The position numbers and the translations under genes were made by a program. Positions 26,063 through 34,130 of a DNA stretch of 64,000 bases are shown one piece after another. A model generated the notes under the pieces. That model was not told the DNA's origin, made no database searches, and worked only from the letters and a program-made list of their open reading frames with translations. Location of the stretch: assembly GCF_029760855.1 (NCBI RefSeq), contig NZ_SOSI01000006.1, forward strand, positions 1 through 64,000, written 5' to 3'. Position 1 is the first letter of the stretch; each line of letters begins with the position of its first letter. The stretch comes from Erythrobacter litoralis (lineage in GTDB: Bacteria; Pseudomonadota; Alphaproteobacteria; Sphingomonadales; Sphingomonadaceae).

Positions 26063-26874
26063 GCGAGATTTCGGAACCGCAGATCACGGAATGGAAGAAC
26101 GCGATCGGGCGGGAGGTGATCGAATACCAGCCACTCGATAAGCTTGCCTTGAGACGTTATTCCCGTGCGGTCGGCCTAACCGACGAGGGTCATGCCCCAC
26201 CGCTTCCGCATTGGGCTTTCTTTCTGCCCTGCCCCCTTGATGCAGAAATCGGACCCGATGGCCATCCCAGGCGCGGCGATTTCCTGCCAGCGATCACCTT
26301 ACCGCGGCGCATGTTCGCTTCCGCTTCGATTAAATTTGAAGGCCCTGTTGAAACCGGCCTCGAGGGACAGCTTTCGAGCCGCGTGGCAGAGGTGAACCAC
26401 AAGTCGGGTCGTTCCGGCGATCTGGTGTTCGTCGAAGTTGACCGAACCCTCGTCCAGGAAGGATCCGTCCGTGTGCGCGAACGCCAAACTTATGTTTATC
26501 GTGACTGGGGCGACGTGCTCTCTATGCCGGAAACGGTGACCCCTGCACCAGATGGCGAAGTGTGGGCGCCGAACGAAGTCAATCTTTTCCGCTTCTCCGC
26601 TGCTACCTTCAATGGCCACCGTATTCACTACGACCTGCCCTATACGAAAGAGGTCGAGGGTTACCCCGCGCTTATCGTGCATGGTCCCTTCACCGCAGCA
26701 AGGCTGGCAGGCCTCGCCATGCGCGATGGTGCGTTGGCCGAATTTTCTTTTCGGGCGATTGCGCCGATATTCCTCGGGCAGCCGATCTACCTGAGGAAGA
26801 CTACGAAGAACGAAGTCGAAGCCGTCCGTGCCGACGGCGCGACTGCCATGCAAGCCAAGGTGACTTACCAATGA
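26059..26874 (+). CDS. HTD2/mesaconyl-C4-CoA hydratase-like dehydratase
   Basis: 271 residues with two hotdog halves. The N-terminal FAS1-like part has PPLPHWAFFLPCP and LPAITLPRRMFASASIKF; the C-terminal MaoC-like part has LFRFSAATFNGHRIHYDLPY, whose Asn-x-His-x-Ile-His arrangement is typical of HTD2 and mesaconyl-C4-CoA hydratases, followed by LIVHGPFTAARLA. Adds or removes water at an unsaturated CoA ester, possibly a substituted mesaconyl (dicarboxylic) ester. Overlaps both neighbours by four bases (ATGA junctions). Confidence 0.85.
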   Translation: MSEISEPQITEWKNAIGREVIEYQPLDKLALRRYSRAVGLTDEGHAPPLPHWAFFLPCPLDAEIGPDGHPRRGDFLPAITLPRRMFASASIKFEGPVETGLEGQLSSRVAEVNHKSGRSGDLVFVEVDRTLVQEGSVRVRERQTYVYRDWGDVLSMPETVTPAPDGEVWAPNEVNLFRFSAATFNGHRIHYDLPYTKEVEGYPALIVHGPFTAARLAGLAMRDGALAEFSFRAIAPIFLGQPIYLRKTTKNEVEAVRADGATAMQAKVTYQ

Positions 26875-28529
26875 CCGACTGGATCAGCCTCTCCGCAGAA
26901 GCTGCCAATGCCGCACGCGATCTAGCAGATGCGGTGCACAGCAAGGTGTCCGACACGATCGCACCCGAGGGCAAGGTCGATGCCGCAATTGCCGAGCGCG
27001 AGCAGCATATGGTTCACGGCTTCGCGTGGATTTCGACCACGGCGGAAGCGCTCTTCGCGACCGCAGGCTGGGCGAAGCGCGCGAACGAGACAGAATGCTT
27101 CGGCGCCGTCGAGGAACTCATCCTCAAGGTCGGCTTCGGGGAGTATTGCGCACAATTGGCCGGCGGCGTTCCAATGAACCAAACCGAAGTGGCGCGTCCG
27201 GCTGATTTTGGCCTAACCGAGCAGGCTCGCGCCTTCGCCGCTTCGAAGGCGGCACGCGTATTCATCGAGCGTGGGAATACGCCGGACAACCGCGCCGCAC
27301 TTGCTGCAAGACTTGCGGACGGCGAGAGACCCTTCGAAGGCTTCGGTGATGAAACGTTGGACATGATCCGCGAGCAGTTCCGGGCCTTCACCAAAGATCG
27401 CATCGCGCCAAAGGCCCATGAATGGCACCTCGCCGATGATCTGATCCCGATTGAGGTCGTAAAGGAAATGGCCGATCTCGGGGTGTTCGGTGTTTGCATT
27501 GCCGAAGAATACGGCGGTCTTGGTCTTGGAAAGCTGGCCATGTGCCTCGTTTCGGAAGAGCTCTCGCGCGGCTGGATCTGCGCTGGATCCCTTGGAACAC
27601 GTTCCGAGATCGCGGGCGAACTGATCGGTGAGAATGGCACCGAAGAGCAGAAGGCGAAATTCCTCCCAAAACTCGCAGACGGATCGATCCTGCCGACAGC
27701 CGTTTTTACCGAACCCGACACCGGATCGGACCTGGCATCTGTCCGCACGAGAGCCAGCAAGGCAGATGGCGGTAGCTGGCTGATCAACGGGGCAAAGACA
27801 TGGATAACCCATGCCGCTCGCGCTGACCTCATGACCGTGTTGTGCCGAACCGATCCCAAGACTCCCGGCTACGGCGGCCTTTCCATGCTCCTCGCCGAGA
27901 AAACGCGAGGCACCGACGAGGCCCCCTTCCCCGATGAAGGGATTGCCGGGGACGAAATCGAGGTGCTCGGTTATCGTGGGATGAAAGAGTACACGCTCGG
28001 CTTCGACGATTTTGAGGTTGCCCCCGACGGCATTCTTGGCGGCGCGGAAGGCCAGGGTTTCAAACAACTCATGCGCACTTTCGAGGGTGCCCGCATCCAG
28101 ACGGCTGCCCGCGCGATCGGTGTGGGTTGGAACGCGTTCGATCTTGGCCTTGCCTATGCTTTGGAACGCAAACAGTTCGGCAAGAACCTGCTGGCGTTCC
28201 CACGCGTGTCCGACAAATTGGCGATGATGGTCAGCGAACTCGTGATGGCGCGTGAGCTCACCTATTCTTCAGCGCGACACAAAGATAAGGGCGAGCGCTG
28301 CGACATCGAGGCAGGCATGGCGAAGCTGCTGGGGGCTCGCGTGGCATGGGCCAATGCCGACAATGCGTTGCAGATCCATGGCGGCAATGGATACGCGATG
28401 GAGTACCAGATCAGCCGCGTGCTGTGTGATGCGCGAATCCTTAACATCTTCGAAGGCGCCGGCGAAATTCAGGCCCATGTGATCGGTCGCGGGCTGGCCT
28501 CAACCATGTCCAACAGAGCCGCCGCATGA
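26871..28529 (+). CDS. Methylsuccinyl-CoA dehydrogenase-like acyl-CoA dehydrogenase with N-terminal extension
   Basis: 552 residues, about 150 longer than ordinary acyl-CoA dehydrogenases. The N-terminal extension (about 1-135) contains HMVHGFAWISTTAEAL and GFGEYCAQLAGGVPMNQTEV, which I recognise from the Mcd (methylsuccinyl-CoA dehydrogenase) family of the ethylmalonyl-CoA pathway. The catalytic core follows: GVFGVCIAEEYGGLGLGKLA, FTEPDTGSDLASV, QIHGGNGYAMEYQISRV and NIFEGAGEIQAHV with the catalytic glutamate. Likely oxidises a 2-alkylsuccinyl-type CoA ester. Whether it is the housekeeping Mcd or a catabolic paralogue is open; its operon argues for the latter. Confidence 0.85.
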   Translation: MTDWISLSAEAANAARDLADAVHSKVSDTIAPEGKVDAAIAEREQHMVHGFAWISTTAEALFATAGWAKRANETECFGAVEELILKVGFGEYCAQLAGGVPMNQTEVARPADFGLTEQARAFAASKAARVFIERGNTPDNRAALAARLADGERPFEGFGDETLDMIREQFRAFTKDRIAPKAHEWHLADDLIPIEVVKEMADLGVFGVCIAEEYGGLGLGKLAMCLVSEELSRGWICAGSLGTRSEIAGELIGENGTEEQKAKFLPKLADGSILPTAVFTEPDTGSDLASVRTRASKADGGSWLINGAKTWITHAARADLMTVLCRTDPKTPGYGGLSMLLAEKTRGTDEAPFPDEGIAGDEIEVLGYRGMKEYTLGFDDFEVAPDGILGGAEGQGFKQLMRTFEGARIQTAARAIGVGWNAFDLGLAYALERKQFGKNLLAFPRVSDKLAMMVSELVMARELTYSSARHKDKGERCDIEAGMAKLLGARVAWANADNALQIHGGNGYAMEYQISRVLCDARILNIFEGAGEIQAHVIGRGLASTMSNRAAA

Positions 28530-29311
28530 GTGAGGATACAGCTCCCTTGACCCTCGAAATTGTCGAGGATCATATCGCGGTAATCCGGTTGAACCGACCG
28601 AACGCGCGCAACGCCGTGAACGGCGCATTCAACCGCACCATGACTGGCTTTGTCGATCGGTTGGAGGCCGACCCAGCCATTCGCGTTGTCATTCTTGCCT
28701 CTGTCTCACCCGAATTCTTCTGTGCAGGTGCGGACTTAAAGGAAGTCGCAGCCGGAAGAGTGGAGGAATTGCGGGCAGCGCCATACGGCTTCGGCGGATT
28801 GGTCGATGCTACGCGCACCAAACCTTGGATCGCGGCGGTAAACGGATTTGCTTATGGCGGCGGCTTTGAACTGGCTCTGTCTTGCGACATGATACTTGCT
28901 AGCGACGATGCAAAGTTCGGCTTGCCAGAGGTCAAACGTGGTTTGATGGCCAATGCCGGCGGCGTCCATCGCAGCGCGCGTGCCCTCCCGCGGAATATCG
29001 CGTTGGAAATGCTCGCAACCGGCAATCCGATTGATGCCGAAACCGGCGCCCGCCACGGCCTTGTCAATCGTGTGGTTGAACTCGATGCGCTAATGGAAAG
29101 CGCGCTGGACCTTGCGCGCATCATCGCCGGAAATGCCCCGCTAGCGGTCGCGGCCAGCTTTAAGGTAGGCAGGCAGGTCGGTGACCGTAGCGATGCCGAA
29201 CTGCGGCGCATCTCGCGTGACGAGGCAGCAGTGGTCTTTGCGAGCGACGACGCGAAAGAGGGTCCCCGAGCCTTTGTGGAGAAACGCCAACCCCAATGGA
29301 AGGGACGCTAA
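28526..29311 (+). CDS. Enoyl-CoA hydratase/isomerase (crotonase family)
   Basis: 261 residues. FFCAGADLKEV is the first oxyanion-hole block, NGFAYGGGFELALSCDMILA the second, and AKFGLPEVKRGLMANAGG contributes a glutamate at the catalytic position. Ends with the usual EKRQPQWKGR helix. Start overlaps the previous stop (ATGA). Supplies hydration or double-bond shift between the Mcd-like dehydrogenase and the terminal thiolase in this operon. Confidence 0.92.
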   Translation: MSEDTAPLTLEIVEDHIAVIRLNRPNARNAVNGAFNRTMTGFVDRLEADPAIRVVILASVSPEFFCAGADLKEVAAGRVEELRAAPYGFGGLVDATRTKPWIAAVNGFAYGGGFELALSCDMILASDDAKFGLPEVKRGLMANAGGVHRSARALPRNIALEMLATGNPIDAETGARHGLVNRVVELDALMESALDLARIIAGNAPLAVAASFKVGRQVGDRSDAELRRISRDEAAVVFASDDAKEGPRAFVEKRQPQWKGR

Positions 29312-29316
29312 TTACC

Positions 29317-30537
29317 ATGCCCGAACTCAGCGATATCGTGATCTGCGAGCCTGTCCGCACACCGGTCGGAAGTTTCGGCGGTCAATTCAAGAGCAAGAGC
29401 GCGGTCGACATGGGTGTCGCAGCGCTTACCGGACTGCTCGAGAGAACAGGCATCGCGTACGAAGCCGTCGAAGACGTGATTTTCGCGCAATGTTATCCCA
29501 CGATGGAAGCCCCGGCTCTAGGCCGCGTTGTGGCACTGGACGCAGGGCTGCCTGTCGAAACACCAGGCATCCAGATTGATCGCCGCTGCGGCTCGGGTCT
29601 TCAGGCTGTCATCTATGGTGTGATGACCGTGGCAACAGGCGGTGCCGATCTTGTGGTGGTGGGTGGCGCGGAGTCAATGACCAATGCTGCCTTCTTTACC
29701 CATAAGCTCCGCTGGGGGGTGAACGGGCCTTGGGAAATGGATGATTCCCTGCAACGTGGGCGCGTGAGCGCTGGCGGCCAAAATTACCCGGTTCCCGGAG
29801 GCATGATCGAGACAGCAGAAAATCTGCGCGCCGAATATTCGATACCGCGGGAAGAGCAGGACGAGTTCGCTTTCAATTCACACCGCAAGGCAGCCGAAGC
29901 GAGCGACAGCGGCAAATTTGCCGACGAAATCATCTCCGTCACTGTCGTAGATCGCAAGCGGGGTGAGCTCGTCATTGACAGTGACGAACATATCCGCCGC
30001 GACATCACCCTGGATAAACTCGCGACGCTAAAGCCGATTATGGGCCGCGGTCTTGAGGGCGCCACCGTTACTGCCGGCAACGCCAGTGGCCAGAACGATG
30101 GTGGCTCTGCGGCAATCGTCTGCACACGCGCAGTGGCCGACAAGCACGGTTTGAAGCCATTCGCCACGCTAAAAAGCTGGGCAGTTGCAGGTGTGGCGCC
30201 CAAGGTCATGGGCATAGGCCCCGTCCCATCAACCTCGAAGGCTTTGGAACGCGCAGGGCTCACCCTCAAGGATTTGGACCTGATAGAACTGAACGAGGCC
30301 TTCGCCGCGCAGGCCATCGCCTGTTTAAAAGCGTGGGAATTTGCGCCCGAAGACTATGATCGCCTGAATGTGAACGGTTCCGGCATCTCACTTGGCCACC
30401 CGGTCGGGGCCACCGGTGGGCGCATCATGGCAACGCTGCTGCGCGAAATGGAACGACGCAATGCCCGCTACAGCCTTGAAACCATGTGCATCGGTGGAGG
30501 ACAGGGCCTGTCCGCAATATTCGAAAAGGCAGTTTAG
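29317..30537 (+). CDS. Acetyl-CoA acetyltransferase-type thiolase
   Basis: 406 residues, complete thiolase. Nucleophile cysteine in RRCGSGLQAVIYG (about 88-100), GGAESMTNA, the GHP loop NGSGISLGHPVGATGGR, and the second cysteine in ETMCIGGGQGLSAIFE. Cleaves a 3-oxoacyl-CoA with CoA. The ATG at 29317 (MPELSDIVICEPVRTPVG) is preferred; an in-frame ATG seven codons earlier overlaps the crotonase gene. Last gene of the eight-gene operon; a complete beta-oxidation set is thereby encoded in one transcript. Confidence 0.93.
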   Translation: MPELSDIVICEPVRTPVGSFGGQFKSKSAVDMGVAALTGLLERTGIAYEAVEDVIFAQCYPTMEAPALGRVVALDAGLPVETPGIQIDRRCGSGLQAVIYGVMTVATGGADLVVVGGAESMTNAAFFTHKLRWGVNGPWEMDDSLQRGRVSAGGQNYPVPGGMIETAENLRAEYSIPREEQDEFAFNSHRKAAEASDSGKFADEIISVTVVDRKRGELVIDSDEHIRRDITLDKLATLKPIMGRGLEGATVTAGNASGQNDGGSAAIVCTRAVADKHGLKPFATLKSWAVAGVAPKVMGIGPVPSTSKALERAGLTLKDLDLIELNEAFAAQAIACLKAWEFAPEDYDRLNVNGSGISLGHPVGATGGRIMATLLREMERRNARYSLETMCIGGGQGLSAIFEKAV

Positions 30538-30642
30538 CGGTCAGATACGAATAGGCGGTCGCGATGCTTCGAATGTAGCCCGCAGCATATGATCGGCAGA
30601 CGAAAGAAGCAGTCTTCCGGCGCTTCAGTCGATTGCGACTTA

Positions 30643-30658
30643 ATAGAGATACCTCTAT
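30643..30658. promoter_or_regulatory. Candidate operator, 16-bp palindrome (TonB receptor copy)
   Basis: ATAGAGATACCTCTAT; one more pair of bases on each side also fits, giving AATAGAGAT/ACCTCTATT. It lies 90 bases upstream of the receptor ATG, in the 210-base gap after the thiolase. Confidence 0.65.
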
Positions 30659-30747
30659 TCTGCAGGTCTGGATTTGAGCATTTTGAGTCTTGTGAACTGT
30701 CGCCTCAGCCGGACACCAGGGATTGAAGCGGTCGCCGGGAGAAGAAC

Positions 30748-33183
30748 ATGAACCACATACACAGCGTACTTTTCGCTAGTGCCGCAAGTTCGGCCTTTAT
30801 TTGCACGCCGTCATATGCGCAGGATGCCGACATGCTCGAGGCGACCGTCGCCGAAGAAGAGCAGGCCGGCGGCGTCGACGTGATTGTCGTCACAGCGCAG
30901 CGCCGGGAGCAGGATCTGCAGGATGTCCCGGTTGCGGTTACTGCTCTTACAGGCGAAGCAATTCAGGCTAATCGTATTCAGGATGTGACCGATCTCAGCT
31001 CCATCGCGCCCAACCTGTCGGTGCGCGTCGGTGCCGGCGGCAGTAAGCTTCCGCAATACACTCTCCGTGGCATCTACACCTTCGGCAGCGCAATCGGCGC
31101 TGACAAGGGGGTCTCGCTGTATGTCGACGGCGTATACATTCAGACAGCCGCCGGTTCGGTGCTCGAATTTGCCGACATTGAACGCATCGAGGTATTGCGC
31201 GGCCCACAGGGCACGCTATTTGGGCGCAACGCCACTGGCGGAGCGATCAGCATCACGACGCGCGAACCGACAGGCGAGTTGGGTTTCCGGCAGGAAGTCA
31301 CGTACGGAAACTACGATCAGCTGCGTTCGAAGACGCGTGTCGATCTCCCGCGCATCGGCCCCATTGCCGTTACCGCATCATACCTTCATTCCGAACGCAG
31401 GGGGGATACGGACAATCTCGGAGCAGGCACGCAGTTCGACTTCGGGCCAGCGACCGGGGGCCGCAAGGGCGTTCTGACCTCACCGGAAACGCTGGGTAAT
31501 GAGAACAATGAGGGCGTCTTTGTTGCGGCCGATGTCGACTTTCATCCGGACCTGACGGTGTCGTACAAGTACGATTATGCAGAGGCGGATTATGTGCCGG
31601 GGGCGACCGGTCTCGCTTATCTCGCCGATCCCTCGGTCCTGCAGTTCGGCGGAACTCCTCCCACTTTGGCACCATTCGGGTTTTACAGCTCGGCAACCAA
31701 TCCCATGACTCCAATCAGCCTCACACGGCCCGACGCCGTGAACAACTGGTTGACACTGGGCGGGGAGAATAAGTCTGAAGGTCACAACTTCACAGTCGAA
31801 TGGGCAGCCAACGATGTTCTGACATTCAAGAACATTCTGGCCCATCGCACCGCTGAGCTTGAGAACAACTATTTTCAGCTCGACGGGCTAGGCGGTTTGA
31901 ACTTGCCGGCCACGCTAGGCGGTTTCCCGTTCACATTCGTGGTCAACAACTCATACAACAAGGATAGCCAGTGGAGTAACGAGTTTCAGGTTAACGTTGC
32001 GACCGAATGGTTCAATATCACCGGTGGCTTGCTGTATTTCAACAATGATCAGGAAGCTGGCGGCTCTGACGATCTCTTCAATGTGCTACAAGGATCGCCC
32101 ATCATCGGTCAGAATACCGACGCATTTCTTTCGCCATTCACGATCCCCCAGAATACGGGCTACCAATCCTCATTCGTCGAAGTTACTTCGAAGGCTTTGT
32201 ATGCTCAGGCAGAATTCTACCTAACAGATACGGTCAGCGCCGTGGGCGGCTTGCGATTCACCAAGGATCGCAAGATCGGCCAGGAGAGTGTCCCAGGTTC
32301 TATTCCTAACCCATCGCAAGGCAGGACAGTCCCGATCGATTACAGGGACGATCGGGTAACTTATCTTCTAGGCGTTAATTACCAGCCTACTCCTGAAATC
32401 CTCGCTTATGCGAAGTACGCGACCGGTTTCATATCGGGTGGCCAGCTCGCAACCATTACCTTCGCGCCTGAAACGGCAAAATCGTGGGAAGCGGGTCTGA
32501 AGGCGGATCTTTTCGATCGCGCCTTGCGCACAAACCTGGCCGTGTTCCATGTCGATTATGGTAGTATCCAGGCTGCAACGCTTGGCGTTCTTACCGGTGT
32601 TGCCAGTGCGGCCCAATTCGGCCAGGCCATCGTCCCTTACGCCGATTCCGTTGCCAAGGGTTTTGAGCTTGAAACGACCTTCGTTCCGGTTCCTGCCCTG
32701 ACCCTGTCCGCGAATGTCGGTTACACCGATTTCAAGTTCAAGGAGGATACCATTTTCGCTCCGTTGCGAATTGGTGCCGGTGTACCGGGCGTGCAGGAAT
32801 TCTTCCGACCGAAGTGGGTTGGCAATGTGTCCGCGCAGTACGATGTGTATGATGTTGCTGGCGGTGATCTGATGTTCCGTGCCGATCTTGGTTACAAGAG
32901 CAGGACCTTGCTCTCCAACGACACTACGCCCGGCTCAGGCCTCACATCACAAGAGGATCCGGCCTATCGCGCAGCCGTCACCGGCCAAGAGCAATTCCTT
33001 TTGAACGGACGTGTCGCCCTTAAAGATCTGCCGATCGGCGCATTTCGTGGAGAAGTCGCGCTGTGGGGAAAGAACCTGCTCGACGATGACAGTATCGTCC
33101 AAGCGACCGGTCTCGGTTTTGCTTCCGCGGTGCAATACCAACAGGCACGAACCTATGGGATTGATCTTTCGATCGAGTTCTAA
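30748..33183 (+). CDS. TonB-dependent outer-membrane receptor
   Basis: 811 residues. Signal peptide of about 24 residues (MNHIHSVLFASAASSAF... cut near SYA-QD), TonB-box-like VDVIVVTAQRREQDLQDVP, plug domain with DVTDLSSIAPNLSV, LRGIYTF and IERIEVLRGPQGTLFGRNAT, then GGAISITT and a long 22-strand-type barrel ending in the terminal phenylalanine strand YGIDLSIEF. Imports a scarce or bulky substrate using proton-motive force. Monocistronic, with an operator before it and a terminator after it; its position among the catabolic genes suggests it takes up the island's substrate, not iron. Confidence 0.93.
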   Translation: MNHIHSVLFASAASSAFICTPSYAQDADMLEATVAEEEQAGGVDVIVVTAQRREQDLQDVPVAVTALTGEAIQANRIQDVTDLSSIAPNLSVRVGAGGSKLPQYTLRGIYTFGSAIGADKGVSLYVDGVYIQTAAGSVLEFADIERIEVLRGPQGTLFGRNATGGAISITTREPTGELGFRQEVTYGNYDQLRSKTRVDLPRIGPIAVTASYLHSERRGDTDNLGAGTQFDFGPATGGRKGVLTSPETLGNENNEGVFVAADVDFHPDLTVSYKYDYAEADYVPGATGLAYLADPSVLQFGGTPPTLAPFGFYSSATNPMTPISLTRPDAVNNWLTLGGENKSEGHNFTVEWAANDVLTFKNILAHRTAELENNYFQLDGLGGLNLPATLGGFPFTFVVNNSYNKDSQWSNEFQVNVATEWFNITGGLLYFNNDQEAGGSDDLFNVLQGSPIIGQNTDAFLSPFTIPQNTGYQSSFVEVTSKALYAQAEFYLTDTVSAVGGLRFTKDRKIGQESVPGSIPNPSQGRTVPIDYRDDRVTYLLGVNYQPTPEILAYAKYATGFISGGQLATITFAPETAKSWEAGLKADLFDRALRTNLAVFHVDYGSIQAATLGVLTGVASAAQFGQAIVPYADSVAKGFELETTFVPVPALTLSANVGYTDFKFKEDTIFAPLRIGAGVPGVQEFFRPKWVGNVSAQYDVYDVAGGDLMFRADLGYKSRTLLSNDTTPGSGLTSQEDPAYRAAVTGQEQFLLNGRVALKDLPIGAFRGEVALWGKNLLDDDSIVQATGLGFASAVQYQQARTYGIDLSIEF

Positions 33184-33189
33184 GCTAAT

Positions 33190-33230
33190 GGGCGGGGCCT
33201 ACGAAACGCCCCGCCCGCCATTTTAAATTT
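33190..33230. terminator. Intrinsic terminator after the TonB receptor
   Basis: Stem GGGCGGGGC / GCCCCGCCC with a nine-base loop, followed by ATTTTAAATTTTT. It lies between the convergent receptor and enoyl-CoA hydratase genes and may serve both. Confidence 0.85.
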
Positions 33231-33250
33231 TTGCAATTACGGGCCCGGAT

Positions 33251-34042
33251 TCACTGACCAGTGAATTCGGGTTTCCTTTTTTCCAGAAACGCCATCACGG
33301 CCTCGCGATGGTCGGCAGAAAGATGCGACATCGTCTCGAAGCCGAGATGTGCATCCATCATCGCATCGACGCGCGCCTTGAGATCGAGGTTCACAGCCTT
33401 CTTGGTCGTGCGGACCGCGACTGCGGGCAGGTTTGCCAGCTTTTCGGCATAGCCATTCACCCGCTCGTCGAGCTCTTCGGGTTCTACGGCTTCTGTCACG
33501 AGGCCGATTTCTGCAGCGACTTCACCTGTTATCGGCTCACCGGTCAGCAGGTATTTCTTTGCACGAGCGTACCCGACAAGCGCGGGCCAGATGATCGAAC
33601 CGCCGTCGCCGGCAGTCAGGCCGATATGGACATGAGGATCGCCGATCTTGGCGCGCTTCGTACTTACCACGATATCGCAGAACAGAGCGACAGTAGCACC
33701 CATCCCCATCGCATGCCCGTTGACACGCGCAATGATGGGGCGGTCGAGATCGACGATTGCATTCACGATGTCCGCAGCCTCGATCATGCTCTCGTTCCAG
33801 CGAAGGTGATCGTCGAGCGAGTTCTTGAGCGCCGAAACATCGCCGCCAGCTGAGAAACAGTCGCCCTCACCTGTGAGTATGACTACATTGGCTTCGGGAT
33901 CGCGTCCGATTTCAGGGAAAATCCGCACTAGTTCCTGGTGCATCTGAGGATTGGTAGCGTTTTTGAGTTCGGGCCGATTGAAGGCAACGGTCACCACCTT
34001 GCCCTGCTTGGTGACCTTCAACATTTCGTAATGATCGTACAT
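33251..34042 (-). CDS. Enoyl-CoA hydratase/isomerase (crotonase family)
   Basis: 263 residues. First oxyanion block EGDCFSAGGDVSAL, second block NGHAMGMGATVALFCDIVVS, then IGDPHVHIGLTAGDGGSIIW, where the usual catalytic glutamate positions are replaced, so isomerase, hydrolase or other crotonase chemistry is possible. ATG at 34042 with GGGAGCGG upstream; an internal ATG at 34024 is the alternative. Single-gene unit divergent from the AtuA-like operon and sharing its operator. Confidence 0.9.
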   Translation of the reverse strand: MYDHYEMLKVTKQGKVVTVAFNRPELKNATNPQMHQELVRIFPEIGRDPEANVVILTGEGDCFSAGGDVSALKNSLDDHLRWNESMIEAADIVNAIVDLDRPIIARVNGHAMGMGATVALFCDIVVSTKRAKIGDPHVHIGLTAGDGGSIIWPALVGYARAKKYLLTGEPITGEVAAEIGLVTEAVEPEELDERVNGYAEKLANLPAVAVRTTKKAVNLDLKARVDAMMDAHLGFETMSHLSADHREAVMAFLEKRKPEFTGQ

Positions 34043-34083
34043 CGTCCGCTCCCGGTGGATTTGCCGACAAAGCTAGAGGGGCA

Positions 34084-34099
34084 ATTGAGTTTACTCAAT
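34084..34099. promoter_or_regulatory. Candidate operator, 16-bp palindrome (crotonase / AtuA-like copy)
   Basis: ATTGAGTTTACTCAAT: both arms perfect (7-bp inverted repeat). It lies in the 88-base divergent gap, 42 bases from the crotonase ATG and 31 bases from the AtuA-like ATG. Confidence 0.75.
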
Positions 34100-34130
34100 A
34101 GCCGAACATGCTACCTTGCGTCCCGGAGAG

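Noticed and set aside
30673..30687. Two TTTGAG half-sites in tandem between the operator and the TonB receptor gene
   Set aside because: Direct rather than inverted, with no right arm; possible auxiliary half-sites but not supportable.
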